The position numbers and the translations under genes were made by a program. Below the pieces are notes generated by a model, which saw only the letters and a list, made by a program, of their open reading frames with translations, was not told where the DNA came from and searched no databases. A stretch of DNA of 64,000 bases, taken from contig JBKJNB010000131.1 in the NCBI GenBank assembly GCA_046595995.1, positions 4,405 through 68,404 of the forward strand. The letters run 5' to 3'. The DNA comes from JAWXBR01 sp046595995 (lineage in GTDB: Bacteria > Bacteroidota > Ignavibacteria > Kapaibacteriales > Kapaibacteriaceae). This document shows, piece by piece, positions 31,756 to 39,696 of this stretch. Positions within the stretch are counted from its first letter, which is position 1. Each line of letters starts with the position of its first letter.

Positions 31756-33927
31756 TTGTTGCGCGAGGGCAAGAGTCATTTGTCGCGCTTTAACGACGAT
31801 CTCGTCACAAGGGCGTTTCGGTATTGCGTTGAAGCCCATAAACTTGACGTACGTGCTACGGGCGAACCCTATTACACACATCCGCTTCAAGTGGCGCTGA
31901 TTGTAATTCGCGAAATCCCACTCGATGACATCAGTGTTGCTGCAGCGTTGTTACATGATGTTGTCGAGGACACCAGTTATTCGCTGAAAGACATACGCGA
32001 AGAATTCGGTCCGGAAGTCGCAGAAATCGTCGACGGTGCGACGAAGATTAGTGATGTGTTCGAAAGTCGAGAGATTACGCAGGCCGAGAACTATCGCAAG
32101 CTGTTGCTATCGCTCGTAAATGACGTGCGCGTAATCCTTGTGAAGTTCGCTGATCGCTTGCACAACATGCGAACGATAGAGGGATTGCCGCGCGAACGAC
32201 AGGAACGGATGGCTCGTGAGACGATGGAGATTTACGCACCGTTTGCACATCGTTTCGGCCTTGGAAACATCAAGTGGGAACTTGAGGACCTCTCGTTTAA
32301 GGTTCTTAATCGCTCTGCGTACGACGACATCAAACGTCAGCTTAGTTCGACGCGCGAAGAACGTGAGGACTTTATCGACCGATTTGCGAAACCGATTGCA
32401 GATCGCCTCTTAGAACATAAACTGACGTATGAAATAAGTGGACGTCCGAAACACCTGTATAGCATCTACAAGAAGATGGTGTCGCAGGGCAAGACGCTCG
32501 ACGAACTCTACGACTTGTTGGCGGTGCGCATTATTCTCGACACGCCAGACAACAACGATTGCTTCCTTGCGTACGGCATTGTCAGTGAGATCTATACGCC
32601 GGTGCCTGAACGTTTCAAGAACTACATCTCGGTGCCTAAGAAGAACGGCTATCAGTCATTACACACGACGGTCATCAGCAACGATGGTAAACGTGTAGAG
32701 GTACAGATACGAACACGCGCCATGCACGAATTTGCAGAGCGTGGTGTTGCGGCTCACTTCAAATACAAAGTGCAGTCCGGTGGCACCGCATCATGGATTG
32801 ACAGCAAGGATCTTGAAGAGTGGGCATCATGGGTGCGTGATGTCTTCGAAAACGCAGGCGAAGAAGCTGCATCGCAATTGCTCGAGTCGTTTAAGCTGAA
32901 CCTGTATCAGGACGAGATATACATCTTCACGCCGAAGGGCGACTTGAGAATTCTTCCGAAGGGCGCGACTCCGATTGACTTTGCGTTTGACATTCACTCG
33001 CAGGTAGGTGCTAGGTGCATCGGCGCTAAGGTGAACGGGCGTATTGTACCGTTGGACCACACGCTTAAGACAGGTGATCAGGTTGAGATACTCACGTCAA
33101 AGAACCAGACGCCTCACCGGGATTGGGAACGCATTGCCATTACGCACAAGGCAAAGACGCACATTCGAAGAATTCTGAATGAAGACCGGCGAGAGCGCGT
33201 CGCCGAGGGCAAAGAGATTTGGGAGAAGCGTGCCAAGAAATCGAACATTCACTTGAACGAAGATGACCTTGAGAAAATTCTACAGCAGTTGAAGTACGAC
33301 AGTAGACAGGACTTTTATGCTGCGTTGGGTATGGGCACGATTACGCCAGAGTATGCCTCGGACATGATCCTTGAGCGGGTGCAGCCGAAGGGTGCACCCG
33401 AGGCCCCCTCCCCTGTTCCGGATGGATATGGGTTCGAGAAGTTTTCCGGCCAGACGCGCGAAAATTCGAATGGCATTTACATTGTTGGCGACAACATTTC
33501 ATCTGCAAAGGTGATGTTCTCGTATGCCCGTTGCTGTAATCCCGTGCCAGGTGACGCAATCCTCGGCATCGTTACAATAGGGAGTGGCATCAAGGTCCAC
33601 AGGTCTTCGTGCACAAACGTTGTCGATCTTCAAGACAAACTACGTCCGCGTCTCGTCGAGCTCGAGTGGAGCCAATCGCGCATGGGAGAATTCCTTGCGG
33701 CGGTTAAAATCACCGGTGATGACCGTCCAGGAATGCTAAACGACATCACGAGTGCTGTAATCTCGATTAACAAGACGAACATTCGCGGTGTGAATATCGA
33801 CGCTTTCGATTCGATGTTCGAAGGCATCCTCACGGTGTACGTGCAGGATCTTGCGCACCTCGACAAGGTATTCGACAAACTGCGTCGCATCAAAGGCGTC
33901 AATACCGTCGAGCGCTTCGAGGGTTAA
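31756..33927 (+). CDS. Bifunctional (p)ppGpp synthetase/hydrolase, Rel type
   Basis: Stringent-response enzyme, at least 723 residues. HD hydrolase domain with YYTHPLQVALIV and ALLHDVVEDT; synthetase domain with GRPKHLYSIYKKM and VEVQIRTRAMHEFAERG; TGS domain IYIFTPKGDLRILPKGAT; C-terminal ACT domain KITGDDRPGMLNDITSAVIS. The intact HDxxED supports both synthesis and breakdown of (p)ppGpp. The annotated start is TTG at 31756. No in-frame ATG or GTG exists further upstream before the previous stop, yet the reading frame upstream (DHEADLALLLREGKS) looks coding, so the true start is uncertain. It precedes nuoJK. Confidence 0.93.
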   Translation: MLREGKSHLSRFNDDLVTRAFRYCVEAHKLDVRATGEPYYTHPLQVALIVIREIPLDDISVAAALLHDVVEDTSYSLKDIREEFGPEVAEIVDGATKISDVFESREITQAENYRKLLLSLVNDVRVILVKFADRLHNMRTIEGLPRERQERMARETMEIYAPFAHRFGLGNIKWELEDLSFKVLNRSAYDDIKRQLSSTREEREDFIDRFAKPIADRLLEHKLTYEISGRPKHLYSIYKKMVSQGKTLDELYDLLAVRIILDTPDNNDCFLAYGIVSEIYTPVPERFKNYISVPKKNGYQSLHTTVISNDGKRVEVQIRTRAMHEFAERGVAAHFKYKVQSGGTASWIDSKDLEEWASWVRDVFENAGEEAASQLLESFKLNLYQDEIYIFTPKGDLRILPKGATPIDFAFDIHSQVGARCIGAKVNGRIVPLDHTLKTGDQVEILTSKNQTPHRDWERIAITHKAKTHIRRILNEDRRERVAEGKEIWEKRAKKSNIHLNEDDLEKILQQLKYDSRQDFYAALGMGTITPEYASDMILERVQPKGAPEAPSPVPDGYGFEKFSGQTRENSNGIYIVGDNISSAKVMFSYARCCNPVPGDAILGIVTIGSGIKVHRSSCTNVVDLQDKLRPRLVELEWSQSRMGEFLAAVKITGDDRPGMLNDITSAVISINKTNIRGVNIDAFDSMFEGILTVYVQDLAHLDKVFDKLRRIKGVNTVERFEG

Positions 33928-33960
33928 TCCTTTGTGGGCGTTCGCGCAACCCCCATTCCT

Positions 33961-33968
33961 TATATTTG
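33961..33968 (+). promoter_or_regulatory. -7 promoter element of nuoJK
   Basis: TATATTTG, exact TAnnTTTG match, 31 bases before the TTG start of nuoJ. A GTG at 33934 would lie before it and is therefore unlikely as the start. Confidence 0.5.
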
Positions 33969-33999
33969 CCCTATTGCTCAAGTAGCTGGGGTTTCTGCA

Positions 34000-34509
34000 T
34001 TGGCACTACAACCAATCTTGTTTCTTTTGTTTGCGCTCGGCGCTGTGATTTCGGCTGTGTTTACGGTAACGAGTCGTAATCCCGTCAGTTCTGCGATGTC
34101 ACTCATTGCGCATTTCTTCATGCTGTCTGGCCTCTATCTTACGCTCGAAGCGCAGTTTGTGGCCGCCGTACAAGTGCTCGTATACGCAGGTGCCATCATG
34201 GTGCTTGTCATATTCGTCATCATGCTGTTGAATCTTGGCCGTGAAAAGCAGTTGTCTGAATCGGTGAATCTGCGTTCGGTGTTCGGAACAATCATTGGCG
34301 TGGTATTCGCCGTGCAAGTCATTATCGTGATGTTGGGCAGACCGACAGAGCGCTTGCAATTAGCCCCGAATGCTGTTGCCATTGGTACGACCGAAAGCAT
34401 CGGCACATCGCTCTTCACGACTTACCTTTTTCCGTTTGAAGCTATCTCACTGCTTCTGTTAGCGGCCCTCATCGGTTCTGTCATCCTCGCAAAACGACAC
34501 GTACAGTAA
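34000..34509 (+). CDS. nuoJ: NADH-quinone oxidoreductase subunit J
   Basis: Membrane subunit of complex I, about 169 residues, five membrane segments. Start taken as TTG in front of ALQPILFLLFALGAVISAVF because it gives the usual N terminus and lies after the promoter. Marks: TSRNPVSSAMSLIAHFFMLSG, the central helix VLVYAGAIMVLVIFVIMLL with its conserved YAGA turn, and the last helix ISLLLLAALIGSVILAK. Followed four bases later by nuoK. The usual nuoL-M-N genes do not follow. Confidence 0.93.
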   Translation: MALQPILFLLFALGAVISAVFTVTSRNPVSSAMSLIAHFFMLSGLYLTLEAQFVAAVQVLVYAGAIMVLVIFVIMLLNLGREKQLSESVNLRSVFGTIIGVVFAVQVIIVMLGRPTERLQLAPNAVAIGTTESIGTSLFTTYLFPFEAISLLLLAALIGSVILAKRHVQ

Positions 34510-34513
34510 GCAC

Positions 34514-34828
34514 ATGCTACCTACCTCAATACCACTCGACTGGTACTTAATTCTTTCGGCAGTGCTGTTTGTGATTGGTGTGATTGGCGTTATCACCCGT
34601 CGTAACGCAATCATCATTTTCATGTCTATCGAGCTAATGCTTAATGCTGTGAACCTGACCATGGTCGCGTTCTCGGCGTATAATGGCGACATCGCCGGAC
34701 AGATGTTTGTGTTCTTCATTATGGCTGTGGCAGCCGCTGAGGCCGCTGTAGGTCTCGCCATCGTACTCTCGCTGTTCCGAAACAAGAAGACGGTGTACGT
34801 TGATGAAGTCAACGTCATGAAGTGGTAG
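34514..34828 (+). CDS. nuoK: NADH-quinone oxidoreductase subunit K
   Basis: Small membrane subunit of complex I, 104 residues, three membrane helices, homologous to antiporter subunit MrpC. The conserved buried glutamates of the proton path are seen in FMSIELMLNAVNL and AAAEAAVGLAIVLSL. The gene follows nuoJ by four bases, so they are cotranscribed. Instead of nuoL the next gene is a thioredoxin-like lipoprotein, so the proton-pumping subunits L, M and N lie elsewhere. Confidence 0.96.
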   Translation: MLPTSIPLDWYLILSAVLFVIGVIGVITRRNAIIIFMSIELMLNAVNLTMVAFSAYNGDIAGQMFVFFIMAVAAAEAAVGLAIVLSLFRNKKTVYVDEVNVMKW

Positions 34829-34884
34829 TCAGATTTTTTAGCTAGATTTCACAAAACGTAGAATACCTTCAGAAGGTCTAGAAT

Positions 34885-35379
34885 ATGAAAACCCTTATTG
34901 CCATCGCACTTGCGGTGCTACTAATTCTCACTTCATGTGAGACAACGACACCTGAGTTCTCGGCCCAGCAACTATCGGTGCAGGATTTGAACACGTCGCC
35001 GGGATATGCATGGTTCCCTGCACAGATGAACCAATACACGCCTAGTACGCCAATGGTTGATTCAGTGCGCAATAGATTCGACCCGTCAACGCAAAAGGTC
35101 GCAATTTTTGTAAAGCCAAGCTGCGATTGTCGTGGTACGATGCGCCTGTTTCCTCAGATTATGAAGACGCTGATTAGTGCAGGGGTCGACATGTCAAAGG
35201 TTGAAGTCTGGTCGATGCGTAGCAACGCAGACAAGCATTCATACCAGCCAACGATTACGATAACCGATCTGCCGGCAGTTTATGTGTTTCGCAACGGCGT
35301 CGTTGTTGGCAAAATCCAAGACGTCGATTACACCGATAACAATGCTGATACACTCATTGCCAATGCCGTAGCTCGCTAA
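34885..35379 (+). CDS. Thioredoxin-like lipoprotein with CxC motif
   Basis: 164 residues. Lipoprotein signal LILTSC with the cysteine at residue 18. The mature part follows a thioredoxin-like fold: VAIFVKPSCDCRGTMRLFPQ with a CDC pair at the active-site position, then the cis-proline strand ITDLPAVYVFRNGVVVGKIQ. CxC replaces the usual CxxC, so reduction potential and mechanism would differ. Likely periplasmic redox or assembly factor; linkage to nuoJK may be chance. The last four codons and the stop are tandemly repeated downstream. Confidence 0.7.
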   Translation: MKTLIAIALAVLLILTSCETTTPEFSAQQLSVQDLNTSPGYAWFPAQMNQYTPSTPMVDSVRNRFDPSTQKVAIFVKPSCDCRGTMRLFPQIMKTLISAGVDMSKVEVWSMRSNADKHSYQPTITITDLPAVYVFRNGVVVGKIQDVDYTDNNADTLIANAVAR

Positions 35380-35413
35380 ACACATTTGTTGTAGCTCGTT
35401 AAACACATTCCGG
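35368..35413. repeat. 23-base tandem duplication including a stop codon
   Basis: Units at 35368-35390 and 35391-35413; the first 19 bases (GTAGCTCG, C/T, TAAACACATT) differ at one place. The unit holds the last codons and stop of the lipoprotein gene. Confidence 0.8.
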
Positions 35414-35421
35414 GGGGAATC

Positions 35422-35835
35422 ATGATTACGAAACTTGCTGCCGATGACGGGTCGACGATACGCTTCTTCCTCGGCGCTGCCCCATGCGGTACTGCGCCTG
35501 TAACAGAAGAGGAAGGAACCGAGCTCAACTTCACACGTTTCTGGGTGCCCAACACGCGCGATGCCTATAGTGTGATTGCCACGGGCGACTCAATGGAGGA
35601 AGCGCGGATCTACGCCGGCGACATGCTTGTGATTGATGCAGGCATGGAAGTGCGCGACGGTTTGATTGTTGTCGTTTGGCTGAATGGCGACCTGACGGTA
35701 AAGCGTCTTGCACATGATGCAAGCGGTACCATGATGTTGGTACCAGAAAACCGCAAGTACGCTCCGATTGTAATCGGAGAACATGATGATGTTCGAGTAC
35801 TTGGAGTGGTAACGAGCGTACACCGCAAACTCTAG
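35422..35835 (+). CDS. umuD: UmuD-type S24 peptidase
   Basis: 137 residues, self-cleaving SOS protein related to UmuD and LexA but with no DNA-binding domain. Near residue 22 there is AAPCGTAP: the Cys-Gly bond is the cleavage site of E. coli UmuD. The nucleophile serine is in VIATGDSMEEARIYAGD and the catalytic lysine in LNGDLTVKRL. When RecA filaments form, UmuD cuts itself and UmuD'2 joins UmuC as DNA polymerase V. No umuC is adjacent, which is unusual; two tRNA genes follow convergently. Ribosome site is G-rich (GGGGGGAATC). Confidence 0.9.
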   Translation: MITKLAADDGSTIRFFLGAAPCGTAPVTEEEGTELNFTRFWVPNTRDAYSVIATGDSMEEARIYAGDMLVIDAGMEVRDGLIVVVWLNGDLTVKRLAHDASGTMMLVPENRKYAPIVIGEHDDVRVLGVVTSVHRKL

Positions 35836-35853
35836 TTCGGTGCGCTAAGGAAG

Positions 35854-35938
35854 TACAAGAGGCGGGAGTCGAACCCGCACGGGTGTTGAGCCCGCTGGAT
35901 TTTGAGTCCAGTGCGTCTGCCAATTCCGCCACTCTTGC
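35854..35938 (-). tRNA. tRNA-Leu (anticodon CAA)
   Basis: 85 bases. Long variable arm typical of type II tRNAs; anticodon loop CTCAAAA gives CAA (reads UUG). Acceptor GCAAGAG pairs with CTCTTGT. It follows tRNA-Val on the same strand, 60 bases away, with an imperfect direct repeat in the spacer. Confidence 0.93.
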
Positions 35939-35998
35939 AAAGAACTGCGACAGAACGTTCTGTCAAAGAATTGCAACAGAACCTTCTGCCTCGTTGTG

Positions 35999-36073
35999 TG
36001 GGCGCTGAGGGATTTGAACCCCCGACCCCCTGCTTGTAAGGCAGGTGCTCTGAACCAGCTGAGCTAAGCGCCC
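35999..36073 (-). tRNA. tRNA-Val (anticodon UAC)
   Basis: 75 bases without CCA. Acceptor GGGCGCT pairs with AGCGCCC; anticodon loop CTTACAA between CCTGC and GCAGG gives UAC. First gene of a tRNA-Val/tRNA-Leu unit. Confidence 0.95.
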
Positions 36074-36102
36074 CAAAAATATCGTCGAATTTTACAGAGC
36101 GA

Positions 36103-36135
36103 CAAAGGTACGGTTTTGGCCGAACCCAGCCAAAA
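36103..36135 (-). promoter_or_regulatory. Full Bacteroidota promoter before tRNA-Val
   Basis: On the minus strand TTTTG (36131-36135), 20 bases, then TACCTTTG (36103-36110), a complete -33/-7 pair, about 30 bases before the tRNA. Confidence 0.65.
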
Positions 36136-36369
36136 TCACGTCACCCGTTCGACACGTTTTATCTCAGGCACTGCTAATCGCAGTATACGTTCGATGCCTG
36201 CACGGAGAGTCATTGCGCTCATGGCGCAACCGTGGCACGCGCCGACAAAACGAACTTCAGCAACACCGTTGTGATGTTCGAATCGTACAAACTCTACGTC
36301 TCCACCATCGCGTTGCAGATGTGGACGCGCATCCTGCAACGCCAACGTAATACGCTCTTCAATGCTCAT
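36136..36369 (-). CDS. NifU-like C-terminal-domain iron-sulfur scaffold
   Basis: 77 residues, Nfu-type scaffold that carries an Fe-S cluster between two subunits through GACHGCAMSAM (C-x-x-C). LQRDGGDVEFVRFEH is the typical start of the domain. Acts in the cytoplasm in cluster delivery, for instance to complex I subunits. The start MSIEERITL was preferred over one nine codons upstream. It follows the mrp gene after one base, so the two act together in Fe-S cluster carriage. Confidence 0.93.
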   Translation of the reverse strand: MSIEERITLALQDARPHLQRDGGDVEFVRFEHHNGVAEVRFVGACHGCAMSAMTLRAGIERILRLAVPEIKRVERVT

Positions 36370-36370
36370 G

Positions 36371-37465
36371 TCACAACTCGATAGAGAGTGCGGCACCGCT
36401 TACGCGATGGTTTTGCTGACGCACCTCGCGGACAACGCGGCCTGCCAATGCGCGGAACGAGTCGCCCGCTGCACCTGACTCCGGATCGAGCACGAAGGGA
36501 AACCCTTCGTCAGCCCCTTCCCTGATGCGCGTATCAATTGGAACTTCGCCAATGAACGGAACCGAATATTCGGCTGCAACGCGGGCGCCGCCGCCTTTGC
36601 CAAAAATGTAATATTGTTTATCGGGCATGTCGGGCGGGATGAAGTAGCTCATGTTTTCGATAACGCCCAGCACAGGCACGTTCACTTTGCGAAACATCTG
36701 TATGCTGCGTCGCACATCGGCGAGAGCAATCTCTTGCGGTGTCGTAACGACCACTGCCCCAGTAAGCGGTATGCGCTGAGTTAGAGTGAGTTGTATGTCA
36801 CCGGTACCCGGAGGAAGGTCGAACAGCAAGATGTCTAACTCGCCCCACTGGATCTGGTCGACGAGTGTCGAGAAGTATCCGGCAAGCATCGGACCGCGTA
36901 GAATGGCAGCCTGGTCGCGCTGCATCACGAAGCCAATCGATGCAACTTTCACACCGTAGCGCTCATTCGGGTATCCACGCATTGAGCCATCATCTGCGCG
37001 TTCCGCTCGCATTGTCTCGCCGGCCATGCCGTACATGGTGGGTTGCGACGGACCATAGATATCTGCGTCTAGGAGTCCGACGCGCATCCCGCGTTGAGCA
37101 AGAGCAGCAGCAAGATTGGCAGACACCGTCGATTTGCCAACTCCGCCTTTACCCGATGCGATTGCAACAAGGGTCTTCACTTGCTGTATGCCGGCAGCAC
37201 GTTTCGTGAGGGGGCTTTCACGCTCGCGCACCATAACCTCGACGTCCAAGTCAGGAAAACGCGCCTGAATGGCGGTTTTGCAGGCTAAATCGAGATCGCG
37301 TGCCACCAGTTGGAATGGAGGAACAATCTCGAGGAACACTTTTATCTGTGAACCATCTACCTCGACCGAATGCACAGCCTGCAATGCTCCAAGAGAAGCT
37401 TCTAGGTCGGGGTCGGTTATGGGCTCTATACAAGCTTTAATCTCGTCTGTGGTGGGCATGGGCAT
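36371..37465 (-). CDS. Mrp/NBP35-type Fe-S cluster carrier ATPase
   Basis: 364 residues. N-terminal DUF59/MIP18-like domain (residues 5-85, TDPDLEASLGALQAVHSVEV) and a ParA/MinD-like P-loop ATPase domain with the deviant Walker A IASGKGGVGKSTVSANLAA, switch I LLDADIYGPSQPTM and LLFDLPPGTGDIQL. The cluster-binding C-x-x-C of some Mrp proteins is not evident in the tail. It loads Fe-S clusters on target enzymes. Operon with the Nfu-like gene. A TAGCTTTG promoter lies about 35 bases upstream. Confidence 0.92.
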   Translation of the reverse strand: MPMPTTDEIKACIEPITDPDLEASLGALQAVHSVEVDGSQIKVFLEIVPPFQLVARDLDLACKTAIQARFPDLDVEVMVRERESPLTKRAAGIQQVKTLVAIASGKGGVGKSTVSANLAAALAQRGMRVGLLDADIYGPSQPTMYGMAGETMRAERADDGSMRGYPNERYGVKVASIGFVMQRDQAAILRGPMLAGYFSTLVDQIQWGELDILLFDLPPGTGDIQLTLTQRIPLTGAVVVTTPQEIALADVRRSIQMFRKVNVPVLGVIENMSYFIPPDMPDKQYYIFGKGGGARVAAEYSVPFIGEVPIDTRIREGADEGFPFVLDPESGAAGDSFRALAGRVVREVRQQNHRVSGAALSIEL

Positions 37466-37499
37466 TGTAACTATTGAGAATCTCGTTCCATCATCGACA

Positions 37500-37507
37500 C
37501 AAAGCTA
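37500..37507 (-). promoter_or_regulatory. -7 promoter element of mrp-nfu
   Basis: TAGCTTTG on the minus strand, exact TAnnTTTG match, about 35 bases before the mrp start. Confidence 0.5.
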
Positions 37508-37591
37508 AGAAATCGTCCACCTGCGTATCTTAGCTACTTCCGCTCAGTTCGATCCTTTGACCTATCCAATCCATTCCGGAGTATTAAATCC

Positions 37592-39619
37592 ATGAATTAT
37601 CTGTTCCTCGCTGCAATCCTATTCTCAGCGATTACGGTTAGCACTGCACAAATGAAGGTTGCGGGTCATACCCCGGCGACGTTTGCACCAGCGGCACCCA
37701 CGACAATTACTGCAGCCGATATCGTTGGCCGTCAGACCAAGCAATTCGATGGCAACCTTCAAGCTGCTGCATGGCAGACTGTATTTCGAACCGAAGCTCG
37801 CTACCTCTTTCACTACTCCCAGAACAGTCCAGCAGCGACTGTAATCGAGTACGATGCACCGAGCAATTCACTTAGCCTTGTTCGGTCAGCGGCAACATTC
37901 GCTGGCGACGGTAGCATTACGGCAAAAGTCGGCGTTATGCGTTCTAACGACATGGGCCAAACGTGGACCTTTGACGTTGTCAAAGACATCGTTGGCTTCT
38001 TCGGTATGCCAAACATGGCTCAGATTCGCACGGGTACCAATCCGTTGGCATGGCCAGTGTTTCTCTACGGTATTGGCTACGGTCAAACCGGCACCCCGCT
38101 TGGCTATTACACTGCCTACTACCGAGTAGATGGCCAAGTATCAGAGCTTCCGTTCAGCTCACCACCATCGGGCAAGGCGAATTACAAGTGGAACGCTGCT
38201 GACTTAGCTGTCGATAAAGAGAACATGAGCATCATGGGTATCTCGCAATTAGACTACGTGAGAAACATAGGTGTCCAATACGGCGAATACGGCTTCTTCA
38301 ACTTCAGCCTCGGTGCTGAGGACTTCGTAAAAGAAGGTACGGTAGACAATTTTGGAACAAGCGTATTCACTCAGCCTAATCCTCCGAATGCAGATGGGTC
38401 GCTCGGCACCCCTCCCCTACTCGATATTGATGCAGACAATCGCATTTACGCAGCCTTCAACAACTTATTGCCAGGTGGTGACGCACGTACGGTAGTCGTT
38501 GCAACATCTGAGGATCAGGGTGTTACATGGAGTGCGCTGAACGTGATGCCAACGACACTAATCTCACAACTCAAGACTACCCTTAGTGCGGATGTCATTA
38601 TTCAGCTTGGTTTCACGGCATATCAAGGTTCTGCTTTCATCGTTACGGCGCCAAACGAATTTTCATATTTCTTCCGTGTCGCAGCGGGTCCGTTCGCCGC
38701 AGGTGATACAACGCAGTTCAACATTCGCAACCACTACGTCCTTGAAGCTCGATATAAGGCTGGTGTATGGACGCTTGCCCCAGCAGCTGAGCTATTTCTT
38801 GGTCTTGGAATTGAAGGAGTACGCCTCGAGTACCCAGAGTATTCACTTGACACTTCGACATACGCAATCGACAATACCCCCCGCGTATCTGTCGAAGCAA
38901 GCGGTCGTAGCATAGAAATCGAAGTAGCAAAGACAGGCGATGGCAACCTGCTTATTAAATATCTAGACCAAGTCCCAGACAAGTTCATCGAAATCAATCC
39001 TCCTGTTGCACTACGTGTTCGCGACGCTCAACGCAATCTTGTTGACGCTGCGGATCCTCTTGATACACTCGCTTGGACTGATATTTTCATCGCAAGCCGT
39101 TCTCTCACAGGCAGTACATGGTCAACTCCTGTGAACGTTTCGAACGACATGCCCTTCAACAAGGGCACATACATGCCTAGAGAAGTGCCAAGTCTAAGTA
39201 AGATTCCACTCGTGCAGATTCGCAGTCTGGTTGGCACAGGTCCTATCCCTTCGCGTCTTCCTGCAGTATTGGTAGAATCCCTTGGGGATCAACCCGGAGA
39301 TGTTCAGTTCGCGACTGTAGACAACATCACAGATGTTCGCGAGGAACGCACATACGCGTTCCGCATCAACAACATCGTGCCGAATCCTGCGCTGAACCTT
39401 GCAGACGTAACATTCACACTGGACAAAGACGCTACAGTGTCAGCTGACCTCTTCGACGTTCTTGGCAATAAGATTCGCACGCTCATCGCATCAACATTCC
39501 TTGGTACTGGTGCACACGGTGTAAGCGTAGACGTAAATACACTTACAGCCGGACAGTACTATGTTGCGGTTACGGTTGGCGGCAATCGCCTTACACGTTC
39601 GCTCGTAGTCGTTAAGTAA
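37592..39619 (+). CDS. Large secreted protein with type IX sorting domain
   Basis: 675 residues. Signal peptide MNYLFLAAILFSAITVSTAQ. The middle has sialidase-like or propeller-like turns (SNDMGQTWTFDVVKD, SEDQGVTWSALN) reminiscent of Asp-box repeats, and NP-rich loops. The C-terminal 80 residues (NNIVPNPALNLADVTFTLDK, DVLGNKIRTLIA, LTAGQYYVAVTVGGNRLTRS) are a textbook type A sorting domain. Probably anchored at the surface or released; enzymatic function not shown. A strong terminator follows, so this gene is its own unit next to two paralogous cargo genes. Confidence 0.85.
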   Translation: MNYLFLAAILFSAITVSTAQMKVAGHTPATFAPAAPTTITAADIVGRQTKQFDGNLQAAAWQTVFRTEARYLFHYSQNSPAATVIEYDAPSNSLSLVRSAATFAGDGSITAKVGVMRSNDMGQTWTFDVVKDIVGFFGMPNMAQIRTGTNPLAWPVFLYGIGYGQTGTPLGYYTAYYRVDGQVSELPFSSPPSGKANYKWNAADLAVDKENMSIMGISQLDYVRNIGVQYGEYGFFNFSLGAEDFVKEGTVDNFGTSVFTQPNPPNADGSLGTPPLLDIDADNRIYAAFNNLLPGGDARTVVVATSEDQGVTWSALNVMPTTLISQLKTTLSADVIIQLGFTAYQGSAFIVTAPNEFSYFFRVAAGPFAAGDTTQFNIRNHYVLEARYKAGVWTLAPAAELFLGLGIEGVRLEYPEYSLDTSTYAIDNTPRVSVEASGRSIEIEVAKTGDGNLLIKYLDQVPDKFIEINPPVALRVRDAQRNLVDAADPLDTLAWTDIFIASRSLTGSTWSTPVNVSNDMPFNKGTYMPREVPSLSKIPLVQIRSLVGTGPIPSRLPAVLVESLGDQPGDVQFATVDNITDVREERTYAFRINNIVPNPALNLADVTFTLDKDATVSADLFDVLGNKIRTLIASTFLGTGAHGVSVDVNTLTAGQYYVAVTVGGNRLTRSLVVVK

Positions 39620-39650
39620 GCATCATCGAACGAACATCGTTTCGTATACT

Positions 39651-39682
39651 AGGGGCAACAGATTCTGTTGCCCCTTTTTTTT
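39651..39682 (+). terminator. Rho-independent terminator
   Basis: AGGGGCAACA-GATTC-TGTTGCCCCT with eight T after it. Located between the sorting-domain protein and the first Asp-box paralogue, whose start lies 15 bases on. Confidence 0.92.
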
Positions 39683-39696
39683 GTTGGAGCCGCTAC

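Noticed and set aside
33934..34509. GTG start of nuoJ at 33934
   Set aside because: It lies before the TATATTTG promoter element and adds a non-hydrophobic leader not seen in NuoJ.
35422..35835. LexA repressor
   Set aside because: No N-terminal helix-turn-helix domain; the short N arm with a Cys-Gly site fits UmuD.
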